A stretch of DNA of 64,000 nt from JBBSEZ01 sp038239195 (GCA_038239195.1 JBBSEZ010000002.1:1-64000); one strand, 5' to 3'; positions 51,177 to 61,291 are shown, counted from the first letter of the stretch. A program made the numbers and translations. The notes: generated from the letters alone by a model not told the origin.

Positions 51177-52115
51177 TCAGTGGCCGCGGCCGGGCCCTTT
51201 CGGCAGCCGAACGTCCCAGGCCAGGCCCAGGCGCGACATCACCCAGATGACGTACCATGTCGCGTCCACTTGCCACCAGAGCAGCCCATGTCGCGCCGAA
51301 TAGGGGAACGCATGATGGTTGTTGTGCCAGCCTTCTCCTCCCGCCAGCGTGCCGACGAGGAGGCTGTTCCGACTCCCATCTCCCGTCGCGTGGTCCTGCG
51401 TCCCCCAGACGTGGCCCATCGAGTTGACCAGATAGGTCAGGTGCTGGACGACGAAATGCCGGTACAGGCCGCCCCACAGGAAGCCCATGAGCGCACCTTC
51501 CCACGTCCCCAAAGCGGCACCGCAGGCCAGGGCGGGAAGAAGCAAGCCGAGCAAGTACCAGAAAAATGCGTAGCGGTCGATCCAGACGAGGTCGGTACGA
51601 CGCAGCAGGTCCCGGACTTCGCGAGGATCGTAGGTGTAACGGTGGTGGATCTGCCAGCCGGCGTGCGAGAACCAGAGCCCAAACAGCCGCGGGGAATGGG
51701 GGTCGCCGAGCCGATCGCTGTGGCGGTGGTGTTGGCGATGCACACAAACCCAGAACAACAGCGACGCCTGCCCGGCCATGCAGCCAAGGATCGCCAGGAG
51801 CCAGGCGACCGGCGCATGCGTTTTGAAGGAGTGATGGACGAACAAACGATGGAAGCCGAGCGTGACGGCGAGGCCGGTCGCCGCGCCCATGAAAAGGGTG
51901 GCGAGATGGATCTCCAGGGGCATGCCGTTGCGAAAAGCGAGCGCGATGGCTGCGATAAATCCGAGGAAAGGAATCACGTGATTGGGCACGCCCCAGTACC
52001 AGGCGAAGCCTATCGCTCGCGAGGGCAATGACTCGCTCGCGTCGAAAGAGGGCAGCGAGGGGGCGGGATCGTTACCGTCGGCGGAGAACGTTTCCGAAGG
52101 TGCTTCGAGGGACAT
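51177..52115 (-). CDS. Acyl-CoA/fatty-acid delta-9 desaturase
   Basis: 312 residues, about four membrane helices. The three histidine boxes of the desaturase family are present: HRLFVHH, HRQHHRH and HNNHHAF, which bind the diiron centre, and two more helices flank them. It introduces a double bond into saturated acyl chains at the membrane, adjusting fluidity. The N-terminal 30 residues are Ser/Pro-rich and disordered. The DUF1501 remnant is immediately downstream. Confidence 0.92.
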   Translation of the reverse strand: MSLEAPSETFSADGNDPAPSLPSFDASESLPSRAIGFAWYWGVPNHVIPFLGFIAAIALAFRNGMPLEIHLATLFMGAATGLAVTLGFHRLFVHHSFKTHAPVAWLLAILGCMAGQASLLFWVCVHRQHHRHSDRLGDPHSPRLFGLWFSHAGWQIHHRYTYDPREVRDLLRRTDLVWIDRYAFFWYLLGLLLPALACGAALGTWEGALMGFLWGGLYRHFVVQHLTYLVNSMGHVWGTQDHATGDGSRNSLLVGTLAGGEGWHNNHHAFPYSARHGLLWWQVDATWYVIWVMSRLGLAWDVRLPKGPGRGH

Positions 52116-52366
52116 TTGTAGGCTCGCGAGGATTGCAGTACATCACACCGAGGACGCATTCAGAGGCTAACCATTCCCGATGGCCTCTGGGGCCGAATTT
52201 CTGCGAAACCAGGCGAAAGGGGACAGAAGCGTGGGGCCAATTGCTGGTTTTCGCCGGGAAACCTCACCGATAGCCTCGAAGTTGCAAACCTCGCGCCAAG
52301 CAGGAGGGCCGGGACGTCGGCATCGGCCCCTCCTCGACGTCTCCTCCCCCTCGCCGCAGCCCGCCA

Positions 52367-53788
52367 TCATAACAGTTCGAGCAGCGGCCTGCCCTCGGGC
52401 ATCAGGTGGAACGGCCTGCCCTCCCGGTCGAGCGCCTCCAGGTCGGCGATGCCCATCGCGTGGTAGAGCGTGCGGGCGACGTCCTCCGGCCCCACGGGCT
52501 TGTCGGCAGGGTAGGCCCCCACCTTGTCCGAGCTGCCGTACGTCTGGCCGCCCCTCACCCCGCCGCCCGCCAGCAGGACCGACATGCAGTGCGTCCAGTG
52601 ATCGCGCCCCGCCCCGCGCGGGCCCCCCGAACGCGGGTCGCCGATCCTCGGCTGCCTTCCCATCTCGCTGTTGACCATCACGAGCGTCTCACCAAGGAGG
52701 CCGCGGTCGTGGAGGTCCGCCAGCAGCGCGGAGAAGCAGCGATCGAATTCGGGGAGGAGCGCCTCGCGCAGGCAGGTGAAGTTGCTGCCGTGCGTGTCCC
52801 ACCCGCCACCGCTCTTGCACAGGCCCTCGAGCTTCGCGTCCTCCTTCCAGAAGACGGTCACGAACGGCACGCCCGCCTCGACCAGGCGCCGGGCCATCAG
52901 CAGGCTCGTCCCGTTGACCGTGTGCCCATAGCGCTCGCGGACGGCCAACGGCTCGCGGCCCAGGTCGAAGGCGCCGCGCCGGCGGGCGCCCCCGAGGAGG
53001 GCGAACGCCTTCTCCTGCTGCCGGCTCAGCACGTGCTCGGGCCCGCGGGCGTCGGCGTTGCGAGCGGCGCGGTCGAGGGCACTCAGCAGCGCGCGCCGGT
53101 CGGCCAGGCGGCGCGGGCCTACGTTGCCCTGGAGCGTGAGGGCGGGCAGGACGAAATCGAGGGGCCGATCGCGGTTGGCGAGAAGGTAGGTGGCGTCGTG
53201 TTCGAGGCCGAGGCGGGCGGCGAACTGACCGGGCCGGGTGTAGGCGGGGAAGCCCGGCTTCTGCGGCAGCGTCAAAAGGGAGGGCAAATAGGGGTGGGCC
53301 GGGCGCTTGGCGGCGACGACGGAGCCGAGGAACGGCCAGTCGGTCGGCAACGGCTTGCGGTTGTTGAGCAGCTGGCGGAAGGTCGGGTCGGGCGCATGGC
53401 CGGTGAGGTTGTAATAGTAGCCGGCGTGATGGTCGCCGGTGCCGCGGTTGGAATGGCCCAGGGATCGAACGACGGCGAGGTGATGGGCCTGCCGCGCGGT
53501 GAGCGGGAGGTGCTCGCACAGGCGAACGCCGGGGGCCGAGGTGGCGACAGGCCGAAAGGGCCCCCGGAACCCAGTGGGGGCATCGGGCTTCATGTCCCAG
53601 GTGTCCACGTGCGAGGCGCCGCCGCTGAGCCAGATCAGGATCGTCGAACGGGCGGGCGGCCGGCGCGTCGGGGCCGGCGCGGCGCGCACGAGGCCCCGCA
53701 GGTCGAGCCCGGCAAAGCCGAGCCCGCCGGCCACGAGAAAGGCTCGACGACTGAGAGCGCCCTGAATCGGCCCGTGGTCCGGATGCAT
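52367..53788 (-). CDS. DUF1501 exported protein
   Basis: 473 residues with a twin-arginine-type leader (SRRAFLVAGGLGFAGLDL). The DUF1501 core is clear: TILIWLSGGASHVDTWDMKP, GYYYNLTGHAPDP, ERYGHTVNGTSLLMARRLVEAGVPFV and the C-terminal LGETLVMVNSEMGRQPRIGD...DHWTHCMSVLLAGGGVRGG, a fold related to alkaline phosphatase/sulfatase. In planctomycetes this gene usually pairs with a DUF1553/1549 cytochrome-like gene; that partner is not adjacent here. A decayed paralogue lies at 50913. Confidence 0.92.
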   Translation of the reverse strand: MHPDHGPIQGALSRRAFLVAGGLGFAGLDLRGLVRAAPAPTRRPPARSTILIWLSGGASHVDTWDMKPDAPTGFRGPFRPVATSAPGVRLCEHLPLTARQAHHLAVVRSLGHSNRGTGDHHAGYYYNLTGHAPDPTFRQLLNNRKPLPTDWPFLGSVVAAKRPAHPYLPSLLTLPQKPGFPAYTRPGQFAARLGLEHDATYLLANRDRPLDFVLPALTLQGNVGPRRLADRRALLSALDRAARNADARGPEHVLSRQQEKAFALLGGARRRGAFDLGREPLAVRERYGHTVNGTSLLMARRLVEAGVPFVTVFWKEDAKLEGLCKSGGGWDTHGSNFTCLREALLPEFDRCFSALLADLHDRGLLGETLVMVNSEMGRQPRIGDPRSGGPRGAGRDHWTHCMSVLLAGGGVRGGQTYGSSDKVGAYPADKPVGPEDVARTLYHAMGIADLEALDREGRPFHLMPEGRPLLELL

Positions 53789-53870
53789 GGTGCCTGCCCC
53801 TGTGTGTGTATGGGGCGATTCTCGCCTGCGGGAAGGGGGCCGTCAAGGCCCGTGCGGAGGGCAGTAAGGT

Positions 53871-53965
53871 AAGCGGCAGGAGTTGGTTTGCTGTAGGACG
53901 GCTCTCCTGAGCTGTCCGGACGGCTCCGGAGAGCCGTCCTACGGGGAGTCTTTTTCCGGCCGGTC
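53871..53965 (-). repeat. MITE-like palindromic repeat, copy D
   Basis: About 95 bp in reverse orientation relative to copies A and B: TAAGCGGCAGGAGTTGGTTT at the left, TGTAGGACGGCTCTCC...GGAGAGCCGTCCTAC inside, TTTTTCCGGCC at the right. More diverged than B. It lies between DUF1501 and the DEAD-box helicase gene. Confidence 0.78.
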
Positions 53966-54028
53966 ACCTGAAGGGAAACGCCCACGACGGGAAGGCCGCG
54001 GGCTCGGGAGACAGCGAAACGAGGGCGA

Positions 54029-55288
54029 TCAGGGCCGTTTGCTGTAGCGCTTGGTGCGCCGGCCGAAAACGGGGGTGGCGGGCTTGAAGGCCTCCGGTTT
54101 CTCGGGCCTGGCGCGGGGGACGTAGGACTCGAAGCCCTCGATGCGGTCCTCGGGAATTTCCTTGTTGATGTAGGCCTCGATGTCGGTGAGCTGCTGGCCC
54201 TGTTCGGGGGTGGCGAAGGCGATGGCGATGCCGTCGGCCCCGATGCGGCCGGTCCGGCCGATGCGATGCACGTAGTTCTCGGTGTCGATGGGCAGGTCGT
54301 AGTTGATGACGTGGGAGATGTTGCGCACGTCGATGCCGCGGCCGACGACGTCGGTGGCGACGAGAAACAGGATCTTGCCGTCGCGGAAGCCCTTCATGAT
54401 GCGGTTGCGCATCGGCTGAGGCAGGTCGCCGTGCATCGCCGCGACGCGCTGGCGGTGCTGGCGGAGCAGGCGATAGAGGTCCTCGACCCAGCGCTTGCGC
54501 TCGCAGAAGATGATGCACTGGCGCGGCTCGTCGCGGTCGAGCACGCGCAGGAGCAGGTCGAACTTGCGGTCCTCATCGACGGTGAAGTACGACTGGCGGA
54601 TGTTCTCGACGGTGATCTTCGCCGGCGAAAGGTTGATGTTGAGCGGATCGACCATGTAGCGCTGCGCCAGCCGCAGCACGGGCGGCGGCAGCGTGGCCGA
54701 CAGCAGGAGCGTCTGGCGCTTGGTGGGGCAGCGCCGCAGGATGCGCTCGATGTCGGGCCGGAAACCGATGTCGAGCATGCGGTCGGCCTCGTCGAGGACG
54801 ACGTAGCGCACGTGGTCGAACGATAGGGTGCCGCGCGACAGATGATCGAGGACGCGCCCGGGGGTGCCGACGACAATGTGGCAGCCCTGGCGCAACAGCG
54901 TGAGTTGCTGGCGGAAGCGCTGCCCGCCGTAGATCGGGACGGTGTGGCAGTTGGGAGACGGCGCCAGCTTGGACGCCTCCTCGGCGACCTGCACGACGAG
55001 CTCGCGGGTCGGGGCGAGCACGATCGCCTGGGGCCCGGGGCCGGTGTGGTCCTCGCGCCAGGCGTTCAGGAACGGCAGCAGGAAGGCGGCGGTTTTGCCG
55101 GTCCCGGTCTGGGCCTGGCCGATGACGTCGCGGCCGGTGAGGGCCTCGGGGATGAAGGCGGCCTGAATGGGGGTGGGCTCGCGGTAGCCGATCCGCTCGA
55201 GAGCGGCCAGCAGTTCGGGGGTGAGTGACAAGGTGTGGAAACTACTGGGAGTTTCCACGAGCTGTTCGGTCGTCAAACAGACCTCCAT
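54029..55288 (-). CDS. DEAD-box ATP-dependent RNA helicase
   Basis: About 419 residues from the ATG at 55288; a GTG at 55339 would add 17 residues, and neither has a ribosome-binding site. All motifs are present: Q motif (YREPTPIQ), I AQTGTGKT, Ia PTRELVVQ, II DEAD, III SATLP, IV-VI ending HRIGRTGRIG. The C-terminal tail after the helicase core is short and basic (RRTKRYSKRP), as in RhlE/CsdA-like proteins, which remodel rRNA and mRNA. Divergent from the small membrane-protein gene. Confidence 0.93.
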   Translation of the reverse strand: MEVCLTTEQLVETPSSFHTLSLTPELLAALERIGYREPTPIQAAFIPEALTGRDVIGQAQTGTGKTAAFLLPFLNAWREDHTGPGPQAIVLAPTRELVVQVAEEASKLAPSPNCHTVPIYGGQRFRQQLTLLRQGCHIVVGTPGRVLDHLSRGTLSFDHVRYVVLDEADRMLDIGFRPDIERILRRCPTKRQTLLLSATLPPPVLRLAQRYMVDPLNINLSPAKITVENIRQSYFTVDEDRKFDLLLRVLDRDEPRQCIIFCERKRWVEDLYRLLRQHRQRVAAMHGDLPQPMRNRIMKGFRDGKILFLVATDVVGRGIDVRNISHVINYDLPIDTENYVHRIGRTGRIGADGIAIAFATPEQGQQLTDIEAYINKEIPEDRIEGFESYVPRARPEKPEAFKPATPVFGRRTKRYSKRP

Positions 55289-55502
55289 TACACGACAGAC
55301 GTTGTCGCGCGGACATGCGAAGGATTTTTTCTTCTCCACCCGTTAGTTTAAGGCCGCGCCGGAATCCTGTCCAGTGCCGTTCGAGCGCGCTCGCATCGAA
55401 CGCGCCGCGAAGGGGCCGGCCGTAACGATGCTCCGCGTCCCTACGCTTTCCGCGATCGGGCCGTACAATACCGCCAATTCGCGCCTCCTGCCGGAGACAA
55501 CC

Positions 55503-56120
55503 ATGAGCAACGTCCCTCCCGATCCGCCGCGCTGGCCCGGGCCCCCGCCCGAAGGCTATGCCCTTCCGCCCGAGGGCTATGGCCCCCCGCCGGCTGGGGG
55601 CTACGGCCCTCCTCCGCCCTATGGCCCACCCAATGACCCCTACGGGAGAGGTTTCGGCGGGGGCCCCGACCCCCAGGCGGTGCGAAATCGCGTCCAGCTC
55701 CCCGCAATCGGGCTCCTCATCATCGCCGTCCTCAACTTGCTCGGCGGGGGCTACTGGCTCCTCAACGGTTTCGTCGTCTTGCAGACGCCCCCGGAGGAAT
55801 TCAGCCGCCAGATGGCCCAGAGCAACCCGCAAGCGCCGCAGCAACTTCAGCAGCTGGGTTGGACTGCGGAAGGCGTGGTGCGAACCGCCGGCTACGGGTT
55901 CATCGGCGCGGGTGGCGGGGGCATCTTGCTGGCCCTCCTGACCGTGCTGGGTGGGGCGCGCATGCTTCAGCTGCGCTCCTACGGGCTGGTCCTGCTCGTT
56001 TCCATCCTCAACGCGATACCTATCCTCTCGACGACGGCCTGCTGTGGCATCGGCGAGATCGTCGGGCTCTGGTCCGTCGTCGTCCTGCTCAACGCCGAGG
56101 TGCGCGCGTCGTTCCGCTGA
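55503..56120 (+). CDS. Membrane protein with Pro/Gly-rich N-terminus
   Basis: 205 residues. The first 60 are a Pro-Gly-Tyr-rich, probably disordered tail with repeats such as PPPEGYALPPEGYGPPPAGGYGP, followed by three to four hydrophobic segments (about 67-90, 125-155, 160-200). This layout fits small inner-membrane proteins of DUF4870/DUF4064-like type. TACAAT at 55464-55469, 34 bp upstream, is a possible -10. GGAGACAACC lies 4-5 nt before the ATG. Confidence 0.72.
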   Translation: MSNVPPDPPRWPGPPPEGYALPPEGYGPPPAGGYGPPPPYGPPNDPYGRGFGGGPDPQAVRNRVQLPAIGLLIIAVLNLLGGGYWLLNGFVVLQTPPEEFSRQMAQSNPQAPQQLQQLGWTAEGVVRTAGYGFIGAGGGGILLALLTVLGGARMLQLRSYGLVLLVSILNAIPILSTTACCGIGEIVGLWSVVVLLNAEVRASFR

Positions 56121-56262
56121 GAAGAGCACGTTATCCCGGCCGACCCGCTGCGGTTGTCTTCCCGGGCCGCGAGTGCGAGCGAGCGGTTGCCCCGCTCGCC
56201 GTTCGCGGCTTCGCCTTGGACCGACCTTCTCTCATGAGCCCGGCGACGGTCCGGGTCGAGCA

Positions 56263-57102
<840 letters not shown>

Positions 57103-57104
57103 AC

Positions 57105-57154
57105 CGCGAAACGACAAGCAAGAGCGCCAAGGCGCTCTTGCTTGTCGTTTCGCG
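57105..57154. terminator. Perfect 24-bp palindrome between convergent genes
   Basis: CGCGAAACGACAAGCAAGAG (start of the left arm, 57105-57128) pairs perfectly with the right arm 57131-57154 over 24 bp, with an AA loop. It sits between the mqnD stop (57102) and the DUF3500 stop (57163), so it can terminate both. There is no strong U-tract, and half copies occur at 5679-5698 and 14770-14789, so it is also a repeat family member. Confidence 0.7.
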
Positions 57155-57162
57155 CCCTGTCG

Positions 57163-58197
57163 TCACTTCGGCATGACGCCAAAGTCTCCCTGGAGGGTGC
57201 GCCATCCGCTGTGGATGTGGTTGGCGACGTTCCCGGCCGAGTCGCGCTGCTCGTTGAGGAACTCGATCACGAACGTCGGCCCCTGCACCCGGTAGGTGTA
57301 GGGCTTGCCCGGCGTCCCGTCGCCTCCGCCCATCGCGAAGTACACCTTGTCGAGACCGCCCTTCTTCACCGAGGTCAACTCCTGCGCGGCCACCTCCGGC
57401 GCCAGCCGGTTGGCGTAGCCCTCGATCAGTTTCATCAACAGCCCCTGCTGCGTCTCCGTCATCTTCGCCCCCGGCAGGCCCACCGGGGCGCCCACGTTCG
57501 GCTTCGGCGTCCCCTCCTGAATCTCGGGGAAGCCCTTGGCGCGATAGGCCGTCTTCTTCTGCTCGGCGTCCAGCGCGGCGTACAGCGCCCGCACGTGGTC
57601 TTCCGAGCCGGGCAGGGCGCGCAGCCCCTTGCGCTTGCCGGCCTTGACCTCGGCAGGGTTGGAAGCGAACAGGGCGGGCGTGGCGGAGACGACCTTTCCG
57701 TTGTCGAGGGTGAAGTTGAGCGACAGGTGGTGCCCCTCGACGCGCCAGCCCCACTTGCCCGTCTTCGAGGGGGTGCCGAAGAGGCTGAGGAAGTACCACT
57801 CGGGGTTGCGCACCATGGCGCCGCGCTTCTCCAGGTCGGCGAGGAGCGACTCCAGGCTCATGATGGTCGTCGCCTTTTCGTAGCCCGCCTCGCTCGTCCC
57901 CGCCTTGACCAGGGCCAGCGTGAGCTTCTTCTGGTCGGCCGTCATCTCCTCCAGCGGCAGGCCCTTGCGCAGCGCCTTGCGCTTCGCCTGCTGCGGGGTG
58001 AAGAACCAGCGCAGCCGCTCCCCGTCGTCGAACGCGAAGACCGCCTTGGCCTTCTGCTCCTTGCTGAAGCTGGCCGCCAACTTCTCGGCGGCAGTGGCCA
58101 TGCGGGGCACCGGCCCCTCGGCCTCCTTCGCCACGTAGGCCGCGCCCGCCAGGCAGGCCACCAGGCCGAACGCGAACAGTAACCGCTTGAGCGTCAT
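57163..58197 (-). CDS. Secreted DUF3500 protein
   Basis: 344 residues from ATG at 58197 (GGGGGG with 6-7 nt spacing; weak). Signal peptide 1-22 (LLFAFGLVACLAGAAYVAKE). The DUF3500 family features are clear: VFAFDDGERLRWFFTP, LVKAGTSEAGYEKATTIMSLE, YFLSLFGTPS, WGWRVEGHHLSLNFTL and HIHSGWRT at the end. Function unknown; probably periplasmic with a metal-like HHL site. Common in planctomycetes. Confidence 0.88.
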   Translation of the reverse strand: MTLKRLLFAFGLVACLAGAAYVAKEAEGPVPRMATAAEKLAASFSKEQKAKAVFAFDDGERLRWFFTPQQAKRKALRKGLPLEEMTADQKKLTLALVKAGTSEAGYEKATTIMSLESLLADLEKRGAMVRNPEWYFLSLFGTPSKTGKWGWRVEGHHLSLNFTLDNGKVVSATPALFASNPAEVKAGKRKGLRALPGSEDHVRALYAALDAEQKKTAYRAKGFPEIQEGTPKPNVGAPVGLPGAKMTETQQGLLMKLIEGYANRLAPEVAAQELTSVKKGGLDKVYFAMGGGDGTPGKPYTYRVQGPTFVIEFLNEQRDSAGNVANHIHSGWRTLQGDFGVMPK

Positions 58198-58552
58198 GCG
58201 TGCCCCCCCAAGTCGAACGATCCTCGGCACAGTCGCCGCACCCGGGCATTCCATCGCGCGGGAGGCGCGGAGGCAAGGGGCGAGGAGGCGGAAACGCAGG
58301 TTGGTGGGGGAAGGCCCAAGGACGCGCGTTCTTCAGTGCCCCTCAAGCGCCGAGTGCTCACGGCCAGGGCTGATCGGGGCACCGGTGAAAACGGCGTCGG
58401 TCAGCGTGGGGTTGGAGCTCGCAAGCCTCAGGCTGGCCGGTGGGGCATTGTCGGCCATCGCCTCACCCGGCAAAAGAGCTTGACGAGCCGGCGCGGGGCC
58501 GATGTGATAGAGAGAACTTGTTGGGGTGAGGCAGGGCCAGACGCGAGGACGC
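58198..58552. other. Intergenic region between divergent genes
   Basis: 355 bp between DUF3500 (minus) and accD (plus). A promoter for accD lies at 58480-58508. No other gene is supported. Confidence 0.55.
58480..58508 (+). promoter_or_regulatory. Putative accD promoter
   Basis: TTGACG (58480-58485) and TGTGAT (58503-58508) spaced by 17 bp, 44 bp before the ATG at 58553. The -35 is good, the -10 weak. Confidence 0.4.
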
Positions 58553-59407
58553 ATGAAACCGAACGGCGGCAATCGGGCCACCCCCATGGGCGAAAAAGGC
58601 AAGCGCGGCGTGCCGGAAGGCCTGTGGATGCGCTGCGGGGGGTGCAAGGCCACCATCTTCCGCAAGGAGGTCGAGGCCCGGCTCAACGTCTGCACGGAGC
58701 CGGGCTGCGGCTACCACTTCTATCTTCCGGGGCGCGAGCGAATCGCCCAACTCCTCGACGCCGACAGTTTCGAGGAGTGGTTCACCGACCTCTGCCCGTG
58801 CGACGCGCTGGAGTTCAAGGACCGCCTGCCCTACGCCGACCGCCTGCGCGCCGAGCAGGCGAAGACGTCGATGCGCGACGCGGCGGTCGTGGGGCGCGGG
58901 TTCATCCGCGGCCGGCCGGTCGTCCTGGGCGTGACCGATTTCGCCTTCATGGCGGGTAGCATGGGCTCGGTGGTGGGCGAGAAGTTGACGCGCGCCGCCG
59001 AGGAGGCCACGCGCCTTCACCTCCCGCTGATCTTCGTGTCGGGCTCCGGGGGCGGGGCCCGCATGCAAGAAGGCATCTTCTCCTTGATGCAGATGGCCAA
59101 GGTGTCGGCGGCCCTGGGCCGCTACGACGAGGCGGGCGGGCTGTACGTCTCGATCCTGACGAACCCGACGATGGGCGGGGTGGCCGCCAGCTTCGCCACC
59201 CAGGGCGACGTCATCCTGGCGGAGCCGGGCGCCACCATCGGCTTTGCCGGCCCGCGGACCATCTGGAACACCGTGCGCCTCGAACTGCCCGAAGGGTTCC
59301 AGACCAGCGAGTTTCTGCTCGAGCACGGCTTCATCGATCGCATCGTGGAGCGCAAGGACCTGCGCACGGAACTGGCGAAGATCATCGATTATTGTGAACA
59401 CCAGTAG
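58553..59407 (+). CDS. accD: Acetyl-CoA carboxylase carboxyltransferase beta subunit
   Basis: 284 residues from ATG at 58553 (GAGGAC upstream); the earlier ATG at 58526 is less likely. N-terminal zinc ribbon with Cys28, Cys31, Cys47 and Cys52 (CGGC and CTEPGC; the last pair is wider than the usual C-x2-C), then the crotonase-like domain with [14 protein letters not shown] and [28 protein letters not shown]. It transfers CO2 to acetyl-CoA for fatty-acid synthesis, together with AccA, which is not in the window. A palindromic repeat follows the stop. Confidence 0.94.
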   Translation: MKPNGGNRATPMGEKGKRGVPEGLWMRCGGCKATIFRKEVEARLNVCTEPGCGYHFYLPGRERIAQLLDADSFEEWFTDLCPCDALEFKDRLPYADRLRAEQAKTSMRDAAVVGRGFIRGRPVVLGVTDFAFMAGSMGSVVGEKLTRAAEEATRLHLPLIFVSGSGGGARMQEGIFSLMQMAKVSAALGRYDEAGGLYVSILTNPTMGGVAASFATQGDVILAEPGATIGFAGPRTIWNTVRLELPEGFQTSEFLLEHGFIDRIVERKDLRTELAKIIDYCEHQ

Positions 59408-59492
59408 TGCTTGGTTCTTGGTGCTTAGTGCTTAGCAAAGACAGAATACGCTCGCGGTCTTTGCTAAGCACTACGGACCAAGAACCAAGGAC
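59407..59492. repeat. Long palindromic intergenic repeat, copy 2
   Basis: The left arm (59407-59442, with CTTGGTTCTTGGTGCTTAGT then GCTTAGCAAAGAC) pairs with the right arm (59457-59492, GTCTTTGCTAAGCACTA then GGACCAAGAACCAAG) around a loop of about 14 bp. It shares the GTGCTTAGTGCTT core with 26831-26915. The accD stop lies at its left edge and the kinase ATG 4 bp after its right edge, so it may terminate accD or set the kinase 5' UTR. Confidence 0.75.
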
Positions 59493-59496
59493 TAAC

Positions 59497-60399
59497 ATGA
59501 GGAGCCTGTCCGTGGGCCTGTTCGCCAATTTGAAGAAGTGGTTCAACAGCAAGCCGAAGAGCTCCCTGAAGCGCATCGACCTGAAGAAGCGTTTCGAGCT
59601 GATGAACCGCACCGGGCAGGGCAGCATGTCCAAGGTCTGGCGGGCCCGCGACAAGAGCCTGGGGCGCATGGTCTGTCTGAAGCTCCTCGACAAGGAGAAG
59701 ACCGCCAAGTTCGAGGCCCGGTTCTCCGGGGCCTCCAACAAGCCGCGGGAAGGCGCCATCTGCATGACGCTGCGGCACAAGAACATCGTCCAGACCTTCG
59801 AGCACGGGCTGTCCACGGAGGGGGAATACTATCTCGTCATGGAGCTGATCGAGGGGATGGGCCTGAACTATCTCGTCGAGACGCACAGCGAGCAGCTCAA
59901 CGGCAACCGCATCAACTACGTGGCCCAGTTGGCCGACGCCCTGGAGCACCTGCACAATCAGGGCTACCTGCACCGCGACATCTGCCCGCGCAACATCATG
60001 GTGAGCAAGGACGGCCTGGTGAAGATGATCGACTTCGGGCTGGCCATCCCCAACCGGCCCGAGTTCTGCAAGCCCGGCAACCGCACGGGGACCCCCAACT
60101 ACCTTGCCCCCGAGATCATCCGCCGGGTCACCACCGATCACCGCGTCGATCTGTTCGCGCTGGGCGTGACCGCCTACGAGCTCTTCACGTTCGAGCTCCC
60201 CTGGGAAAAGGCGCAGTCGATGCAAACGCTGCTCAGCCACATGAACAGCGCCGGGCGCGATCCGCGCGAACATCGCCCCGACCTCGACAAGGCGACGGCC
60301 GCGTTCCTGATGAAGGCCATCGAACGCGACCCGCGCGACCGCTTCCAGACCGCCGCCGAGTTCCGCGAGGCGATCCAGGCGCTGCCGAAGAAGTGGTGA
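59497..60399 (+). CDS. Ser/Thr protein kinase (Hanks type)
   Basis: 300 residues from ATG at 59497; a GTG at 59512 with AGGAG upstream is an equally good start. The kinase domain covers about 30-295: glycine loop TGQGSMSKVW, Lys in CLKLL, HRDICPRN catalytic loop, DFG in MIDFGLAI, GTPNYLAPE and WEKAQS. No transmembrane or PASTA segment, so cytoplasmic. Planctomycetes carry many such kinases. The target is unknown, and the accD next door is only a neighbour, separated by a palindromic repeat. Confidence 0.9.
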   Translation: MRSLSVGLFANLKKWFNSKPKSSLKRIDLKKRFELMNRTGQGSMSKVWRARDKSLGRMVCLKLLDKEKTAKFEARFSGASNKPREGAICMTLRHKNIVQTFEHGLSTEGEYYLVMELIEGMGLNYLVETHSEQLNGNRINYVAQLADALEHLHNQGYLHRDICPRNIMVSKDGLVKMIDFGLAIPNRPEFCKPGNRTGTPNYLAPEIIRRVTTDHRVDLFALGVTAYELFTFELPWEKAQSMQTLLSHMNSAGRDPREHRPDLDKATAAFLMKAIERDPRDRFQTAAEFREAIQALPKKW

Positions 60400-60490
60400 A
60401 GCCGCCCTCCACCAAGGGAAAGGTGTCGTTGGGGCAGGGGCTCGCGGAAACGTGCTCTTCCCGAGCGTTGCCCGACCAACCTTCGTTGCG

Positions 60491-61183
60491 TCAAGCAAGG
60501 GCGAACAGCGCCGTCAGCGCCAGGGCGGCGGTCTCCACGCGCAGGATGCGCGGCCCCAGCGAGACGGCCTCCCACCCCGCGGTGAGGGCGAGGACCACCT
60601 CGTCGTCCGTGAAGCCGCCCTCGGGGCCCACCGCGACAACGACGGCGGAGGCGGCGCGCGCGAAGCCCGGGGCGGCGCCGGGGTGGGCCAGGCACCGGCG
60701 GGCGGGAAGAGACTGGCCCTGGCAGAACGCCGCCCAGTCGTGCAAGGGCCTCACCTCCATCAGCACGTTGCGGCCGCACTGCTTGCTTGCCTCGATGACG
60801 TGGCGCTGCAACTTCTCCAGCTTCGCATCGCGCGGCTGGACCACGCTGCGGGCCGTGGCAAGGGGAATAAAGGCCGTCGCGCCCAACTCGGTGAGCTTTT
60901 CGACCAGAAACTGCGCCCGATCGCCCTTGGGGAGGGGTGCGGCGACGACCAACGGAAAGGGGAGCTCGCGCCCGGGCAGTTCGACAGCGGTCACCTCCAC
61001 CACCACTTCGCGCTTGCCGACCTCCTGCACGAGGGCGGGGAATTGCTGGCCCTCGCCGTTGAACAGGACGATCGGGTCGCCGGGGCGCACCCGGCAAACG
61101 ACGGCGAGGTGGTGGGCCTCGGCCCCGTCGATCCGCACGGCACCGAGCGCCAGCGGCGAGTTGACGTAGAATCGATCGGCCAT
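60491..61183 (-). CDS. rsmE: 16S rRNA m3U1498 methyltransferase RsmE
   Basis: 230 residues from ATG at 61183. N-terminal PUA-like domain (about 1-75, HHLAVVCRVRPGD), C-terminal SPOUT knot with EKLTELGATAFIPLATARSVV, RHVIEASKQCGRNVLMEV and the AdoMet loop VGPEGGFTDDEV, LGPRILRVETAA. It methylates N3 of U1498 in helix 44 of 16S rRNA. Convergent with the kinase gene. Confidence 0.93.
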   Translation of the reverse strand: MADRFYVNSPLALGAVRIDGAEAHHLAVVCRVRPGDPIVLFNGEGQQFPALVQEVGKREVVVEVTAVELPGRELPFPLVVAAPLPKGDRAQFLVEKLTELGATAFIPLATARSVVQPRDAKLEKLQRHVIEASKQCGRNVLMEVRPLHDWAAFCQGQSLPARRCLAHPGAAPGFARAASAVVVAVGPEGGFTDDEVVLALTAGWEAVSLGPRILRVETAALALTALFALA

Positions 61184-61291
61184 CCTTGCTATGTCCCTTC
61201 GTGGTTCGGGGCCGGGCCGTGGTGTGCGAGGCAGTGTAGCAAGTTGCACGCTCGGCCGCCAAGGAAGGCCCCGCGCAGGAGGGAACGCGCC

